Below are positions 10,859 to 22,639 of a stretch of DNA of 64,000 nt, piece after piece. Origin of the DNA: Diphasiastrum complanatum (Eukaryota; Streptophyta; Lycopodiopsida; Lycopodiales; Lycopodiaceae); contig CM055111.1 of assembly GCA_029204225.1 (NCBI GenBank), positions 4,304,933-4,368,932 on the forward strand, in the 5' to 3' direction. The notes below the pieces were generated by a model that saw only the letters and a list, made by a program, of their open reading frames with translations, did not search any database and was not told the origin of the DNA. Made by a program: the position numbers and the translations under genes. Position 1 is the first letter of the stretch; every line of letters starts with the position of its first letter.

Positions 10859-11422
10859 TCAACACAGTCCATAGTGGCTAGTGCTTGACCCCAATTGATT
10901 GTCTGTGGACCTCGTATAGTGTCCTTTAGGTTGGATTGGGACACTATCTGATTCGTCATATGTTGTCGATGACTGATCATCATAAACTTTAGCATGCTTG
11001 ACATGGCCAGTTGAGTCAACAGTGACTCGTTTGTCATGATTGCCAAGGGTGATTTTGCTATGCTTCCAATCTTGGACAACACCTGCCATCTGGAGCCAGG
11101 GTGTACCAAGAAGGAGTTTATAAGTATTTGCATCTTCTGGTAAGTCTAAGATGACACAGTCGATCACAAATTTGACACCTACTATTCGAACCTTAATATT
11201 TGATAAATGACCAGTAGGGTCAGTAACTCGTTGATCAGCCATGCAAAGTTTATATTGTGGTTGATCGAGGGTATGGAAGCCCCATGACTTTGCCAAGCAC
11301 AAAGCTATTATATATACGCCTGATTCGCTATCAAGGATAGTAGATACTACAGGATAGTCTTTATAGGACAAAGGCAAGGTGATGCTAGTCCCCAAAGCAA
11401 CACCTATATTCAGTAGATTCAT
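10859..11422 (-). pseudogene. gypsy-1 aspartic protease (retropepsin-like), active site altered
   Basis: The protease cuts the gag-pol polyprotein. The frame opens MNLLNIGVALGTSI and holds a retropepsin-like core: the active site should read D-S/T-G, but here it is ILDSESGV, whereas the related copy at 51908 reads ILDSGSDV. The flap and C-terminal part VILDLPEDANTY ... LLGTPWLQMAG (the L-L-G-x-P-W hydrophobic box) are present. The Gly-to-Glu change right after Asp-Ser should abolish activity. Residues up to about 130 match the gypsy-1b copy closely, then the frame shifts and stops. Confidence 0.85.
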
Positions 11423-11528
11423 AGGAATTTGGAGAATTTTAGGAATCTCTTCAGTTTTTTGCTGTTCATCAAGAATAGTACCAGCTGAAAACTACGATAG
11501 ATATAACGTTGAAACCTAGTGAAGAATT

Positions 11529-13465
11529 TTATTGTGCTATGGAATGGCATGGTGAGTTGAGCTTGTAGGAGGTCAGAAAGTACTTCAAGTCCCTGTAGGA
11601 TTGCTCCTTTTTGGGGATTTGAGCTGATAACAGACTTTCCGTATGTTCTTCCTCTCGCAAAAACTCATTTCGAAATTCATCGTATTGCCTTTGTTCCACG
11701 TTTGGGTCTGGGTAATCTTTTGGTAATGTGGAAGCCGTCAAGTGGCTTCCCTGTGGATCAGTTGATTTTTCATTGTTTTGCTGCTGTTCTTGTTGTTGGC
11801 ATTGTGCTCTAGTTAGAACTCTGACATGTTCGGATGATATATGACATGCGGGAAGGATCCTGTTAGATTGTTTAGGGCAGTCTTTGAAACTATGTTTGCG
11901 AACACAGTCTGGACATTCCACATGGTATTGGTTTTTAGCTTTACAGTCAACCATAAAGTGTCTTGTTTCACCACAAATAAAGCAGCGGTTGCTCATTGGT
12001 CCTGTGGCGATAGCGTAAACATCTTGGATGGCTAGCTGTGCTGGATTTTCTGGTGGTGTGGAATACTCATCTTGTGCGCACAAGCATGAGTTGTCGGTTT
12101 GATATTGTTGAGAAGTAGATGATGGAAGTGTTGTATCGTGATGATATGAATGATCCTAGGAGTTTTCTACCAGATGTGCTTGTGCAGACTCGTGAGAGTG
12201 CCTATGTTTTTGTGCTCCTAGATCATGTTGTCCTCTTGGAGGTGGTCCTAAGAGCGCCAGCTATGGTTGGGGTCCATGTCGAGGTTGTCTGGGCAACTCT
12301 TGTATGTGGACTTGGTTGTCTCGTGGTTGGTTGTGCGTGTGTTGGTCCTGTGAAACAAACGGTTGTTGAGGAAGTTGATAATGTCCCCCTGACTGGTTGT
12401 GAGGCTGATTCCTCGGGTTATAATAGTAATAAAGTGTATGTCCCATAAAGTCACAAATGTCACATTTGATCAATGAAGTATCTAGGACTGGCTGGTATGA
12501 AGGGCACTCATTGCCAGTGTGTGCACCTCAATAATGAGGGCACCATTGTTCTCACGTCTATGGTGGATTTGGCCAATGGGTAAATGACCTGACATCGAAC
12601 TCTGGATAGATTTAAGAGTGTTTTGAAACTCTTTCATGAGTTTCTCCATATGTTGTTGGTGTTGCTGGTTAAGCAACTCCATCTGTATTTTCCACAATTG
12701 TTCTCGTGTTTCCTCATGTTGTCGAGCTTCTTGGACAGCACGATGTGCTCTCCGTTCACGTGGCTCATCGACATCTGAGCCCTCGTCTTCTTCCCAAATG
12801 GCATCAGACATGGCTTGTTTCAATGATGTATATTCATCATTGGAGCAAATTTCAAGTCATATCCATCATGGAAGTCCAACGAGGAACCAAATTATGAGCA
12901 TAGACTCAGTGGGTTGCTCTTGTACCTGACTTTTTAATCTTTTAAATCGTTCAATCTAGTCACGTACTTTCTCATCTTTTGTCATTTTGATGTTACTTAG
13001 CTTGACAAAAGGACGTTCAATCAAGCGAAATGGCTTGAAGCGTTTGATAAATGCCTCCTTCAAGAGTGACCAGTCTCGTTTATCTTCACAATCAAGGTTA
13101 AAAAACCATTCTCATGCTCGATCGATCATAGTCATCGAGAAGAGCTATACCATGGTGTCTGGTGATGTCTTGCCATAGACATCACATGCATTCTCAAAGA
13201 CTTGAAGAAATCTTTGAGGATCAGTGTTACCGTCGTACTTAGGTAGATCTAGCTTTGGAGTATGTGGAACATTATTTGCAAAAACTCTGTTTAAGTGAGT
13301 TCGTGCATATGAAGATTCGACAGCATGAAAATGTGGTCGATCATATGGAGCTTCAGAATGCATGGGTTCCCATCTATCGATTGAGTTGGTGGATGGCTCT
13401 TGGACTTGGGATTTCATCCTGGAATATCGATTAAATTGAGCCTGTTCGGTGGATGGGGAGACCAT
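11529..13465 (-). pseudogene. gypsy-1 gag, capsid-like with CCHC zinc knuckles
   Basis: Gag forms the particle that packages element RNA. From an ATG at 13465 (MVSPSTEQAQFNRY) the minus strand reads a low-complexity N-terminus, the capsid-like start LPKYDGNTDPQRFLQVFENAC, a broken middle, a charged Gln/Glu coiled-coil segment at 12823-12560 (LLNQQHQQHMEKLMKEFQ) and Cys/His motifs: CDICDFMGHTLYYY (12460, last Cys lost), CFICGETRHFMVDC (about 11985) and CPDCVRKHSFKDC (about 11920). Frames change between 13145 and 12823 and near 12480 and 12261, so the gene is broken. The copy at 49992-51623 carries the same layout. Confidence 0.85.
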
Positions 13466-13550
13466 CTCTGGTGGATAGTCCTCTGTTGAATTCAGATCGT
13501 AAGGACAATCTATAATACTCTAGACTACCTTAGAAATGTGGAAATAGGCC

Positions 13551-14980
13551 TCTAGTAATGCCAAAATCTTTTAACAGTGAAAATCATGCCAAGTGCTTTC
13601 CTTTCCGTAGCCGAATAATTCTTCTCTGATGCACTAAGCTGTCGATTCGCATAGTAGATGGGATGATCCTTCTTCTAGTCATCCTTCTAGCTTAGACAGA
13701 TGCCAATAGCAAATGCAGAAACATCCACATAACTGTGAAATAAAATAGCCCAGTTGGGTGGTCTCAGAATAGGAGCATTGATCAACCTTTGCTTAAGATC
13801 TTCGAATGCTTTCTGCTATTCATTCATCCACAAGTATTCCACTTGTTTCTTCAGTAACTGTGTAAGAGAGGCAGCAATAGAAGCATGATTTTGAATAAAT
13901 CCCCGGTAATAGCCAACATGTCTTAAGAAAGTTCTTAGTTCACGTAAATTGGTTGGTATTTGGAGATTCTTTATAAGCTCGACTTTATCTTTGTCGACTT
14001 CTATTTCTCTATTAGATATTCTGTGTCTGAGCAATATTCCTTCTTTCATACCAAAAAAAAATTTCTCTAGATGAAGAGATAAACAAGTATCTTGACACCG
14101 TTGCAATGTTAATTTCAGCTTATGCAGGTGTGTCTTTATATCACTGTATACACAAATCATCAATAAATATTTCGAGAAAAGTTCTCAGGAAGGCAGCGAA
14201 AATTAACATCATGATTTGCTGAAAAGTAGCTGGAGCGTTACAAAGACCAAAGGGCATTTTGTTGTAGGCATAATTGCCCCAATCCATCGTGAATGTGGTC
14301 TTTGAATTATCCTCCTTTCGCACTCCAACCTGATTATATCCAGAAAAGCCGTCACAGAAACTGTAACGCTCTTGACCAACAACCTGATCTAGGATGGTAT
14401 CATTGAAAGGTAGAGGATGATGGTCCTTCTTTGTGGCAGCATTGAGTTTGCGGAAATTCTGGCATATTCATATTTTGCCAATCTTCTTCTTTGGGACGAC
14501 AACAATGGATGAAACCCATTCACTACTTAAGACGAGATAGATTATACCTGCCTAAAGGTGCTTGTTAAGTTCGTCCTTGACCATGAGAGAGTACTTAGGA
14601 TTGAGACGATATTGTCTCTGTCGAACAGGTACATCATCTTCCTTAAGATCAATTCGGTGCTCTCCAAATTCTGCAGGTATACCCTTCAAATCGTCGAGCG
14701 ACGAGGCCAAAATGTCTTGATACTCCTTCAATAGTTCAGTGAATTCCACTAGCTCCGATTCTCCAAGTGACTTTGGAACATGCACAAATCTATCAGGTGC
14801 AAGTTCAATCAGTTTAGTAGAATTTGATAATATGATACCTTCTGTCATACCGGCCTTGGTATGGCCATGAATTTCGCGCATGGTTGATTCCATAGACGTT
14901 TTCTTGTTGTCAACCTGGTTCTTTTTACCAAATTCGTGTTCAGATTCATCACTCAAATCGTCGGACTCTTTTGAGTTCAT
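13551..14980 (-). pseudogene. gypsy-2 RT and partial RNase H
   Basis: The stretch 14980-14552 is the pre-RT linker and RT N-terminus (HRIDLKEDDVPVRQRQYR). Then come, with breaks, VVVPKK, ATKKDHHPLP, FCDGFSGYNQV, MPFGLCNAPATFQQ and the catalytic box F-I-D-D near 14160. 14163-13816 continues with LRELRTFLRHVGYYRGF and the RT connection domain. RNase H begins at YVDVSAFAIG (about 13730) and ends at ATERKALGMIF (about 13570). A TAA/TAG cluster near 14545, a stop near 14141 and the abrupt end at about 13551 inactivate it. The catalytic residues themselves are still visible. Confidence 0.87.
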
Positions 14981-15165
14981 GTCTGCAACGTTAATCTCTT
15001 CATACGAAACATCCGCTTCAGCGTTGCAGGCATCGAAGAATTCTTCGTCATTAGCATTCTCGTAACATTCAAAGTACTAAACTTCAATATCAGATTTATT
15101 GAAAAAAATAATTCAAGGCATTCGAAGATTCTTCTGATGTAAAACTGGTGTCGGACAAAGGAGTT

Positions 15166-15560
15166 TCACCTTCGGTTATTGGTCTCACCAGTTTGAAATC
15201 TCAGCTCTCTGGATTTCCAATGTACACTTGTGTTTGATTGATAAAGCCAAGGTCGTCCAATCAGCACAGAATAGGATGACAAACCGAGTGGCTTGATAAC
15301 AATGAAATTCATTATGAATGGCTTGGTTTGAATGTAGACAGTGACATCCTTCAGTTCTCCAACAGGTTTTCGTCGTGTCGAATCAGCTAACTTGATGTTC
15401 CGCTGTGTCGGTTGAATGTCAGTCAGTCCCAAAGCATGAGCTGTGTCTTCTGTTATTATGTTTACACACTGGAACCAGAGTCAATTGGCACTTTTTCGAT
15501 CAGGCATCCCGCAATGGTAATATCAATCTCAGGTGCATCGAGATCACCTAAATCGATAGA
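15166..15560 (-). pseudogene. gypsy-2 aspartic protease
   Basis: The minus strand reads APEIDITIAGCLIEKVPIDSGSS with the catalytic Asp-Ser-Gly triad at about 15477-15485. A frameshift with stops follows just after the triad (15440-15462). The remainder runs in another frame (15432-15166): LADSTRRKPVGEL and LIGRPWLYQ, the L-I-G-R-P-W hydrophobic motif of gypsy proteases. A stretch of 15 T bases at 15588-15601 interrupts the gag-protease linker upstream. Confidence 0.82.
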
Positions 15561-15601
15561 CAAAACACCAGCATCTGGCAGGGAATTTTTTTTTTTTTTT
15601 T

Positions 15602-17561
15602 AGGCACAGAAGGGCCTTTCAGTTGCTTTCTGTAATAAGTGTTATCAGCCAACAGCTGCTCAAAATAATGGTTGGACAAAGGGATCCAATATCAGTCATG
15701 ATGTCATATTCTTTTGTCTTCGATTTTGAGGTTGGTTTATCGATAACAGCGCTAGACAATTTCGTCTTCGCGATTTCTTCGTCCTCTTCCTCGAAAGTGA
15801 CCACCTTCTCTGCAGCAGTTGTCTGAAGTTCAGCGTTGATGATTTTCTTTGCTTCTGCCGAGATATCTTTTGCAAATAACTTCGCAGCATCGCGGTCATA
15901 GTCAGGGTCATCTTTTAGATCTTCTTTAGTCGTAGATTTGTTCGTTGTTTGGCTAGAAGATTTTTTTTCTTCGAGAATTTTTTGCGCTTTGTCGAAGATT
16001 TCTGATCAGGTTTCAAGGAGCTTTTGCTTCTCGTTGTGACTTTGAATAATTTCTCCATGTCACTTGACCATGACTAATCTTCTGTCTTTGCTAGTTTTTC
16101 TTCAATAACGTCAATTCTCTGTACAACAGCATCACTCGCAGCTTTCGCTTTTGTGTCTGCAACAGTTGGTGTTGCTACATACTGATATTTGGGTCACGGC
16201 TTCTGCAACTGAGGGCAGTCAGGATACTTGTGGCCAGGCTCTCTACAATTCGAGCATAATGGTACATAACCAATTGGCGTTTGCGGTTGAGGATAGTCTA
16301 GAGAAAAATGTCCCAGCTCTCCACAGTTGTAGCAATTGCCCAAAACTGGTTTAGTCGCGATTTGAGACTTTACTGGTCCAACAAATTCAGGAGGATTATG
16401 TCTTCTTGGTGCGAACTTGGGTCTGTCCTGCTGGGCTGATGCTGTATTACCCTGTACATAGTTAGTAGTTGCATCATTTTGAAAAATAAAAAGTACCTCC
16501 TGGGCAGGATCTTCAATATATTTGACATTCACAGTAGTGCAGTCTTCCTTAGTGTGTCCAGAAGTTCCACATTTCGCACACCACATTCCTGAGTTGGAAG
16601 AAGACGCTTTTGGTCTTTTATTTATAACTTCAGATATCTACACTTTCAAGTCATTAAACTTTTTATTAAGGTCAGCCATAGTACTCTTCCAAAGCTTTTC
16701 CACTTTAGACACTGATGACTTATCCTCGACAACTTTCGTTTAGTTCATCGTTTATTCTTTCTCTCTCCTTTGTCAGCTTCTGATTCTGATGAATCTCTGC
16801 TTTCAGATTCTGAGCTTGAATAACTGGTACCTGAATTTGAATCTGAATTGTCATCGCTATCACTAGAATCAGTCTTTGACTTTCGAGATTTCTTAGTCAC
16901 TTTTGTGCTAGTTTCGAGGTCTCGAAATTTTTGGGACTAGCTATTACTGCTGCTAAGGAGGTCATGTCCCCTTGTCTGCAATACCGATCAATCTTTGGTG
17001 GTAAACCAGCCAAAAACCATTCAATTTGCATATCCACGGGATATACACCGGTTAGTTTTCCTATGAGATTTTTAACCTTTTGTGTATACTCGCAAAGGGA
17101 TTCTTTACTCTTCTTCTGAAGATTGTTCAGATGTGAATTCTAGATTTGTAACCTATCTCTCTGAACTGGTTCAGAAATGCATCTTTCAGCAAGTACCAGG
17201 TTCCTGCACGGCCTGGTTCAACTTGGTTGTACCAGATGTGTGTCTGCTTTCTTAGCAGACAAGGGAAGATTCGTAGTTTGTCTACATCAGTTCCCTCGTT
17301 ATTTGCATTGGCTATTGACTCGAATTGTGAGACATAGCTTTCTGCATCATCGGAAGAAGTACCTTTTAAATAATCGTATTTAATTTTAGAGATAGAAGTG
17401 AAACGTGCAGCAGGACCCTCCATACCGAAGCCAATTAGGAGTTCAAGTAACTGGACAGTGATTTTGTCTAGATTTCTTCGACTAGTACTCTCACTTTGTC
17501 TTCGTAAAAATTCCTCTCTAAGCTTACGATATCGTTCTAATCTGGATTCTCTATTTGACAT
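15602..17561 (-). pseudogene. gypsy-2 gag with three CCHC-type motifs
   Basis: The ATG at 17561 lies about 50 bases downstream of the primer site and starts MSNRESRLERYRKLREEFLR. A capsid-like domain follows (17430-17127: ISKIKYDYLKGTSSDDAESY ... IWYNQVEPGRAGTWYLLKDAF, with the Trp-x6-F region of retrotransposon gag). After a Ser/Asp-rich stretch with breaks near 16930-16740, zinc motifs appear in 16586-16194: CAKCGTSGHTKEDC, CYNCGELGHFSLDY (last Cys replaced by Tyr) and CSNCREPGHKYPDC. A Lys/Glu-rich tail leads to protease. Confidence 0.85.
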
Positions 17562-17613
17562 ACACTAGAGATGGAGATAGATTTGTAAGATTTCTTATAA
17601 CTTTCCTAAACTA

Positions 17614-17631
17614 TCCTCGACAACGGCGCCA
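17614..17631 (-). promoter_or_regulatory. Primer binding site, tRNA-Asp type (gypsy-2)
   Basis: The minus strand reads TGGCGCCGTTGTCGAGGA, complementary with few mismatches to the 3' end of plant tRNA-Asp (TCCCCGGCAACGGCGCCA). This is the usual primer site of Athila/Tat-like gypsy elements. It fixes the 5' LTR border near 17635. Confidence 0.9.
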
Positions 17632-18154
17632 AAAATTGGTATATGTCGTACTATACCAATATGGTTAATATAGATTTTATAGTAAAAAATGTCGTTTCCA
17701 CATAGGACAATGTTAGAAAGTTATGTATTTGGTACAATTTATAGAGGCTCACTCGCCGCAGCGGGTGGAGCCCAAATTTTTTTTTTTATGGAGGACTTTT
17801 CTAAAATCCATTTTTCCAAATGGACTTAAGAAATTTGGATTGTGATTTTATCAAAAAATATGGTAAAAATAGTGCACATCATTGAAGCATTTGTTTTCTT
17901 ATGGACTATAATCAATTAAAAGATACTTGACAAAGCTAAATGCAATGATTTTAATTTCACACAACATTATAAGTTTACGGCCAGTGACATTCAACAATAG
18001 TGCGACACAATACGATAGCCGAAACAAGCAAACCAACCATTCAGGAGTAGAAAAGAATCAACAGTTTTGTTGATGCCTTCCCAATGCTTTGTTTTGTCTT
18101 TTGTGCGAGTGAGCATATAACAAAGTATTTCACCTATTTTCCTCCATCACCAAA
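17632..18154 (-). repeat. Probable 5' LTR of gypsy-2 and junction with copia-A
   Basis: Sequence directly outside the primer site. Its inner end is a short inverted repeat, TTGGTATA ... TATACCAA (about 17636-17659 on plus). No gene is seen. No partner LTR exists in the window, so the outer end is unknown; copia gag sequence starts at about 18155. Confidence 0.5.
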
Positions 18155-21100
18155 GAGTAAAAGATATTCATAGAGAACGTGATTGCATTGGTGATTCCAT
18201 CAATCAAAATGAGCTAGTCCAAGTCATTCTCAATGGCTTGAGAAGTGAATTTGATAACCTTGTCCAATCCTATGCCATTAAGGAGGAGCTACCAAGTATG
18301 GAGGCTCTCCAAAGTGTGCTAATTTCAGAAGAATCAAGACTAGAGTACAAGCTCTTGAGGATGGACAAGCTTTCTCTCACTCATAATGATGGCAAAGCTC
18401 TCTTTGCCAAGGATAAGCACAAAGGGAGGAGCAAGAACCAACATCAACAATCCTCAAGCAAGGACAAAGTCAAATCCAAAGACAAAGATGAGGAGGAAGA
18501 TGATTCCTCTAATGCTTCATCATCCAAGCTCAAGAAGAAGAAGATCAAGTGCTTTTATTGTGGCAAGAAAGGCCATTATGCTACCAATTGCTTCAAGAAG
18601 AAGAATCAACTTAAGCAAGCCAACATTACCAATGAGAAGGAAGACACTATTGCAAGTGATGGAGAGGGATCTCTTATGGTCTCTAGTTTCTCATCTACTC
18701 CTTTCAAGAAGGACGGCCTATGGTATATTGATAGTGGAGCCTCTTCACATATGTGTAGCTCCAAGGACTCTTTCTCTTCTATTGCACCTTATGATGGAGT
18801 CACGAAATCAATATACACTGCAAATGATTTTGAATGTCCTATTGAAGGCATAGGGAACATTCCCTTGAAGATTGCATCCTCTAAAGTTCTTTCTCTCTCT
18901 AAAGATCTTTATGTACCTAAGCTTACTAAGAATCTTATTAGTGTTGGCCAATTGCTTGATAATGGCGTTGATGTAAAATTCAATGTTGATACTTGCACTA
19001 TCAAGAAGAATGATGAGATACTTGCATTAGGATCTAGATTTGGAGGCATCTATAAATTAGATCTAAATAAGTATGTGAATGCTTGTAATGTTGCTCTTGT
19101 GAACAAGCTCTCTATGGAGGAATTATGTCATAGGAGGTTGGGACATCCCAACTACAAATCCATGCTCTCTATGATCAAAGAGGCCAAAGCTATTGGCTTG
19201 CCAAAGTCATTCTCCAAGAAGATCAAGCCTTGTGAGGCTTGTGCTATTGCTAAATCTCACAAAAAGCCATTTACAAGATCTTCTATCAAAAGCAAGCATC
19301 CTTTGGAGTTAATCCACTCGGATGTGCATTTCTCATCAACTATAAGCAAGGGAGGAGCCACTTGTTTTGTTACTTTCATTGATGATTTCACAAGATTCAC
19401 TTGGATATATCTTCTTGCTTCTAAATCTATGGTGTTTGATCATTTCCTTATTTTCAAAGCTTATGTAGAGAAGCAATTCTCATTCAAGATTAAAGCTCTT
19501 AGAAGTGATGGAGGTGGTGAATATATCTCCAATATATTTCATGATTTTTGTGAGCTTGAAGGCATCAAAAGAGAGTTCTCTTGTGCCTACTCTCCATATC
19601 TATGTGAATGTGCAAAATCTATGAGAATTGAGGCATCTTTGCCCAAAGTTTTTTGGGGAGAAGCCATTAATTGTGCAATAGGCTCCCACATATAGCTCTT
19701 GGAGGAAAGTCACCATATGAAATCTTATATTTGAAGAAGCCTAAGGTTGATCACCTTAGAGTTTTTGGATGCATATGCTTTGCCCATATTCCCTTGGAAA
19801 CAAGGAAGAAGGAAGATCCTAGTGCATGCAAAGGGATCATGGTAGGATACTCATCCACCAAGAAGGCCTATAGAGTCTTTGTACTCTCTACTTCTCAAGT
19901 TATTGAAAGTAGAGATGTTGTCTTTCATGAAGATCAACACTCATCTTTTGAAGAGGCCGAGATCAAGAAATCTGTGGATGCATCACCAATTATTGATTTT
20001 GAAGACAATCATGATGTGATGGGGTCGAGATTTGAAGAACTCTCCTCGGATTTTCTCACCAAGAAGATCCATGAGAGATAGATCCGAGCCTAAGAGGCTC
20101 ACATATGTTGACAGAGGAAAACAGGTGGATCTTGATTCCACTAATTATGTTTTTTATGTCTCTCATGAAGAGCCAAAGAATGTACAAGAGGCACTCAATA
20201 CCAAGGAGTGGTATGATGCCATGAAGCAAGAGTATGATGCATTGATCACCAACAATACTTGGGAGCTTGTGGATCCTCCATCCAACAAGCATGTGATTGG
20301 TTGCAAGTGGGTATTTCAGATCAAGTTCAATCATGATGGCACCATCAACAAGTATAAAGCAAGATTATGTGCCAATGGATTTGCTCAAATCCATGGCCTT
20401 GATTATGAGGAGACCTTTGCACCCGTTGCAAAAATGGTGACAATAAGAATTCTTATTTCTCTTGCTTGTTTCTTTAAGTGAAAGGTGTTCCAATTAGATG
20501 TATCCAATGCTTTTCTAAATGGTTATCTTGAGGAGGAGATCTATATGGAACAACCTCAAGGATTCATTAAGGATGAGTCCAAAGTGTGCTTGCTCTTCAA
20601 AAGTCTTTATGGACTCAAGCAAGCACCAAGATCATGGTATTCAAGACTTAATTCTTTTCTTATCTCACTAGGATTTACTCTTAGTGACTATGATTCTTCC
20701 ATGTATCTAAAGTTTGTTGATAGCAATATTGTCATTCTTCTAATTTATGTTGATGACATTATTCTTTGTGGAAGTTGTATCAAGCTAGTTGATGAAACTA
20801 AGCTAGCACTTGGATGTGAGTTTAAAATGCAAGATGTAGGAGAGATACATTACATCCTAGGCCTAGAAATTGATTTTTATGAAAATCATGTCTTTATATG
20901 CCAATCTATATATGCTCACTCTATGTTGAAAAAATTCTATATGGAAAATTCTAAGAGCATAGATACTCCAATGGAGCAAATTGTAAAAGATCCTAATAAA
21001 GGGGATGAAAAATCCTTTGAGGACATCACACTTTTTAGGAGTCTTGTAGGCTCCTTGATTTGGCTTACCATTACTAGGCTCGATCTAAGTTTTTGTGTGC

Positions 21101-21665
21101 ACAAATTGAGCCAATTTATGCAAGATCCTAAGATCCTTAATTGGAAGATGGCCAAGAGGATTCTAAGATATGTATCTTTGTGATTATGGTCTACTTTATA
21201 AAAGTGAAGATCTATCCATATTTGGCTACTCAGACTCGGACTTTGCAAGTGACAAGATGGATCGAAAGTCTATTAGTGCATACACTATCTTTCTTGGAGG
21301 CAATCTAATATCTTGGCTTTCTAGAAAGCAAGATACTATATCTCTCTCTTCATGTGAGGCCGAGTACAAAGCACTCACGACAACTACCAAAGAGGTGCTT
21401 TGGATAAAGAGGTTATTAATGGAGCTAAAGTGCATCAAGGAAGATGATCTACCAATGATCAAGTGTGATGACATCTTGGCACAAGCTCTTGCCAATAATC
21501 CCATATTTCATGCAAGAAGCAAGCACACAGAAGTGGCACACCATTTTTTGAGAGAAAAGCTTATTGGAGGAAAAATGAGCATGGCAACTCGTCCTCTTGT
21601 ATTGCCAATCTACTCACCAAGCCTTTGAGCAAAAGTGCTTTCATCAAGCATATGCAAATGGAGAT
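18155..21665 (+). pseudogene. copia-A gag-pol polyprotein, frameshifted
   Basis: The largest frame, 18238-19695, continues from an upstream UBN2-type gag (ISLNGL-like LNGLRSEFDNL). It carries CFYCGKKGHYATNC (CCHC, about 18550-18590), protease WYIDSGASSHM (about 18723), HRRLGHPNYKSM and CEACAIAKSHKKPF (GAG-pre-integrase), and integrase HSDVHFS, FIDDFTRFTW and RSDGGGEY. A deletion near 19600 removes the catalytic-Glu region. [57 protein letters not shown] and Y-V-D-D (about 20747-20758). RNase H: YSDSDFASD, SLSSCEAEYKAL, HARSKHTEVAHHF. Frameshifts near 19680, 20060, 21175 and 21600, plus a TGA at 20479, break it. Length and order are near full. Confidence 0.92.
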
Positions 21666-21862
21666 TCAGGTATATCCATGACCACAAAAGTAATGACATA
21701 CTGCATGTTTGCTATCTTTACGGGAATATCCGCAACTACACCTTTTGGTTTCACACAGGATTGATCTGCTAGCTTGATGGCAAATCTTGCTGGCTTCAAT
21801 CCTCTAATCTTGGAGTTATATCAAGATCAATGCTTAAATCTTCATTGATAATTTTTTAGGAG

Positions 21863-22500
21863 TGTGAAGAATTGAAAAAGATTATCTATGTTAGATATAG
21901 GGGTCTTATGTTTTTTTTATATCAAGCATCTAGGTGTAGGATGTTGATAGGAACAAATTTGGCATAGATGGCAAGTTATGCATTTCCACTTGTAATGCCA
22001 CTATTGAGCCAAAATAGAGTAAGAGGCTAAACTCATGCCAATTAGAGTGTAGACAAGTGTAATGCTTTTGTTTGATGAATTCTAAGAGGTCCAATAGGAT
22101 TTAGAGGTGGAACCATGTGAGGTCCAATAGGAATTTGAGGTTTGCTTGAAAATAGTCCAATAGAATTAAGAGGTGCATGGATCAATGGTCCAATAGGATT
22201 AAGAGGTGACAAAGTGTGGTCCAATCATAGTTAGGCATAGTGGTAGCTCGTGGATCTACTAGTATCATTGTACTCCTCATTTTGGATCTAATTGATTTGG
22301 AGACTGTGTGGATTTTGAGTGTTATTGGCTTTCTAGCTTTCTCTCTCTATCTGAAAGCTCATGATGATTTTCTCTCTCTACCCAAGGAGAGCAACTTGTT
22401 TTTACTTAGAATAATTTTTGAATACTTCCCACACGTGTGAGTGAGAGTTGGAAGTGATTGAATGCATGTAGTAGTGTGTTTTTGCCATAGAATCAAAGAT
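21863..22500 (+). repeat. 3' LTR of copia-A (right end uncertain)
   Basis: The start TGTGAAGAATTG follows TTTTTTAGGAG; copia-F has the same arrangement (TTTTTAGGAAGAG then TGTGAAATT). Inside are GGTCCAATAGGATT-type short repeats (22085-22220), also visible by eye as a 4-5 fold repeat, and the palindrome CACACGTGTG at 22430-22439. The end lies between about 22480 and 22640. Confidence 0.65.
22085..22225 (+). repeat. Short tandem-like repeat in the copia-A LTR
   Basis: The word GGTCCAATAGGA(A)TT(A/T)(A/G)AGGT recurs about five times at 25-45 base spacing, with variable spacers. Probably U3 repeats with possible enhancer function (inference). Confidence 0.7.
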
Positions 22501-22639
22501 AGATCTTGAATCTCAATCTAGTCTTGATCTTGGTGCATCTACACACCTTAGGAGATCACAACTACATGTTGTGGACACTCCATACGTATGAAATTTATAG
22601 TGGAGTCACATGTCTTCATAAAGAGAGTAGATCAAATGG

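Larger units (their letters stand above)
1613..13550 (-). mobile_element. Ty3/gypsy retrotransposon gypsy-1, long type with extra 3' ORFs, defective
   Basis: On the minus strand the order is gag (13465-11529), protease (11422-10859), linker, RT/RNase H (10107-8430), integrase (about 8450-7293), two tandem-repeat arrays, two extra ORFs (5465-3295 and 3181-2030), polypurine tract (1904-1925) and a truncated 3' LTR (1613-1903). RT-RNase H before integrase identifies gypsy order. The right end is cut at about 13550, where it meets gypsy-2, so the 5' LTR and primer site are missing. The long region after integrase resembles the Athila/Tat side of plant gypsy elements; lineage assignment is inference. 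Multiple frameshifts and stops make it non-autonomous. A related partial copy lies at 48896-52729. Confidence 0.88.
13551..18150 (-). mobile_element. Ty3/gypsy retrotransposon gypsy-2, 5' half, defective
   Basis: On the minus strand: probable 5' LTR (from 17632 upward), tRNA-Asp primer site (17614-17631), gag (17561-16194), protease (about 15560-15166), RT and the start of RNase H (14980-13551). The element stops after the RNase H word FWHY, where gypsy-1 begins, so the integrase and 3' end are missing. gypsy-H at 36500-38375 encodes an integrase and could be the missing portion of a related element, but that is inference. Stops and frameshifts occur in protease and RT. Confidence 0.85.
18155..22500 (+). 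mobile_element. Ty1/copia retrotransposon copia-A, 5'-truncated
   Basis: Copia order on the plus strand: gag (from mid-domain), zinc knuckle, protease, GAG-pre-integrase, integrase, RT, RNase H, then a 220-base untranslated stretch and a 3' LTR starting TGTGAAGAATTG at 21863 behind the purine-rich AGGAG. Integrase before RT defines copia. The 5' LTR, primer site and gag N-terminus are absent. The 3' LTR end is not fixed. copia-F on the minus strand (40050-43394) is a close relative, as is the fragment at 1296-1612. Confidence 0.88.
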
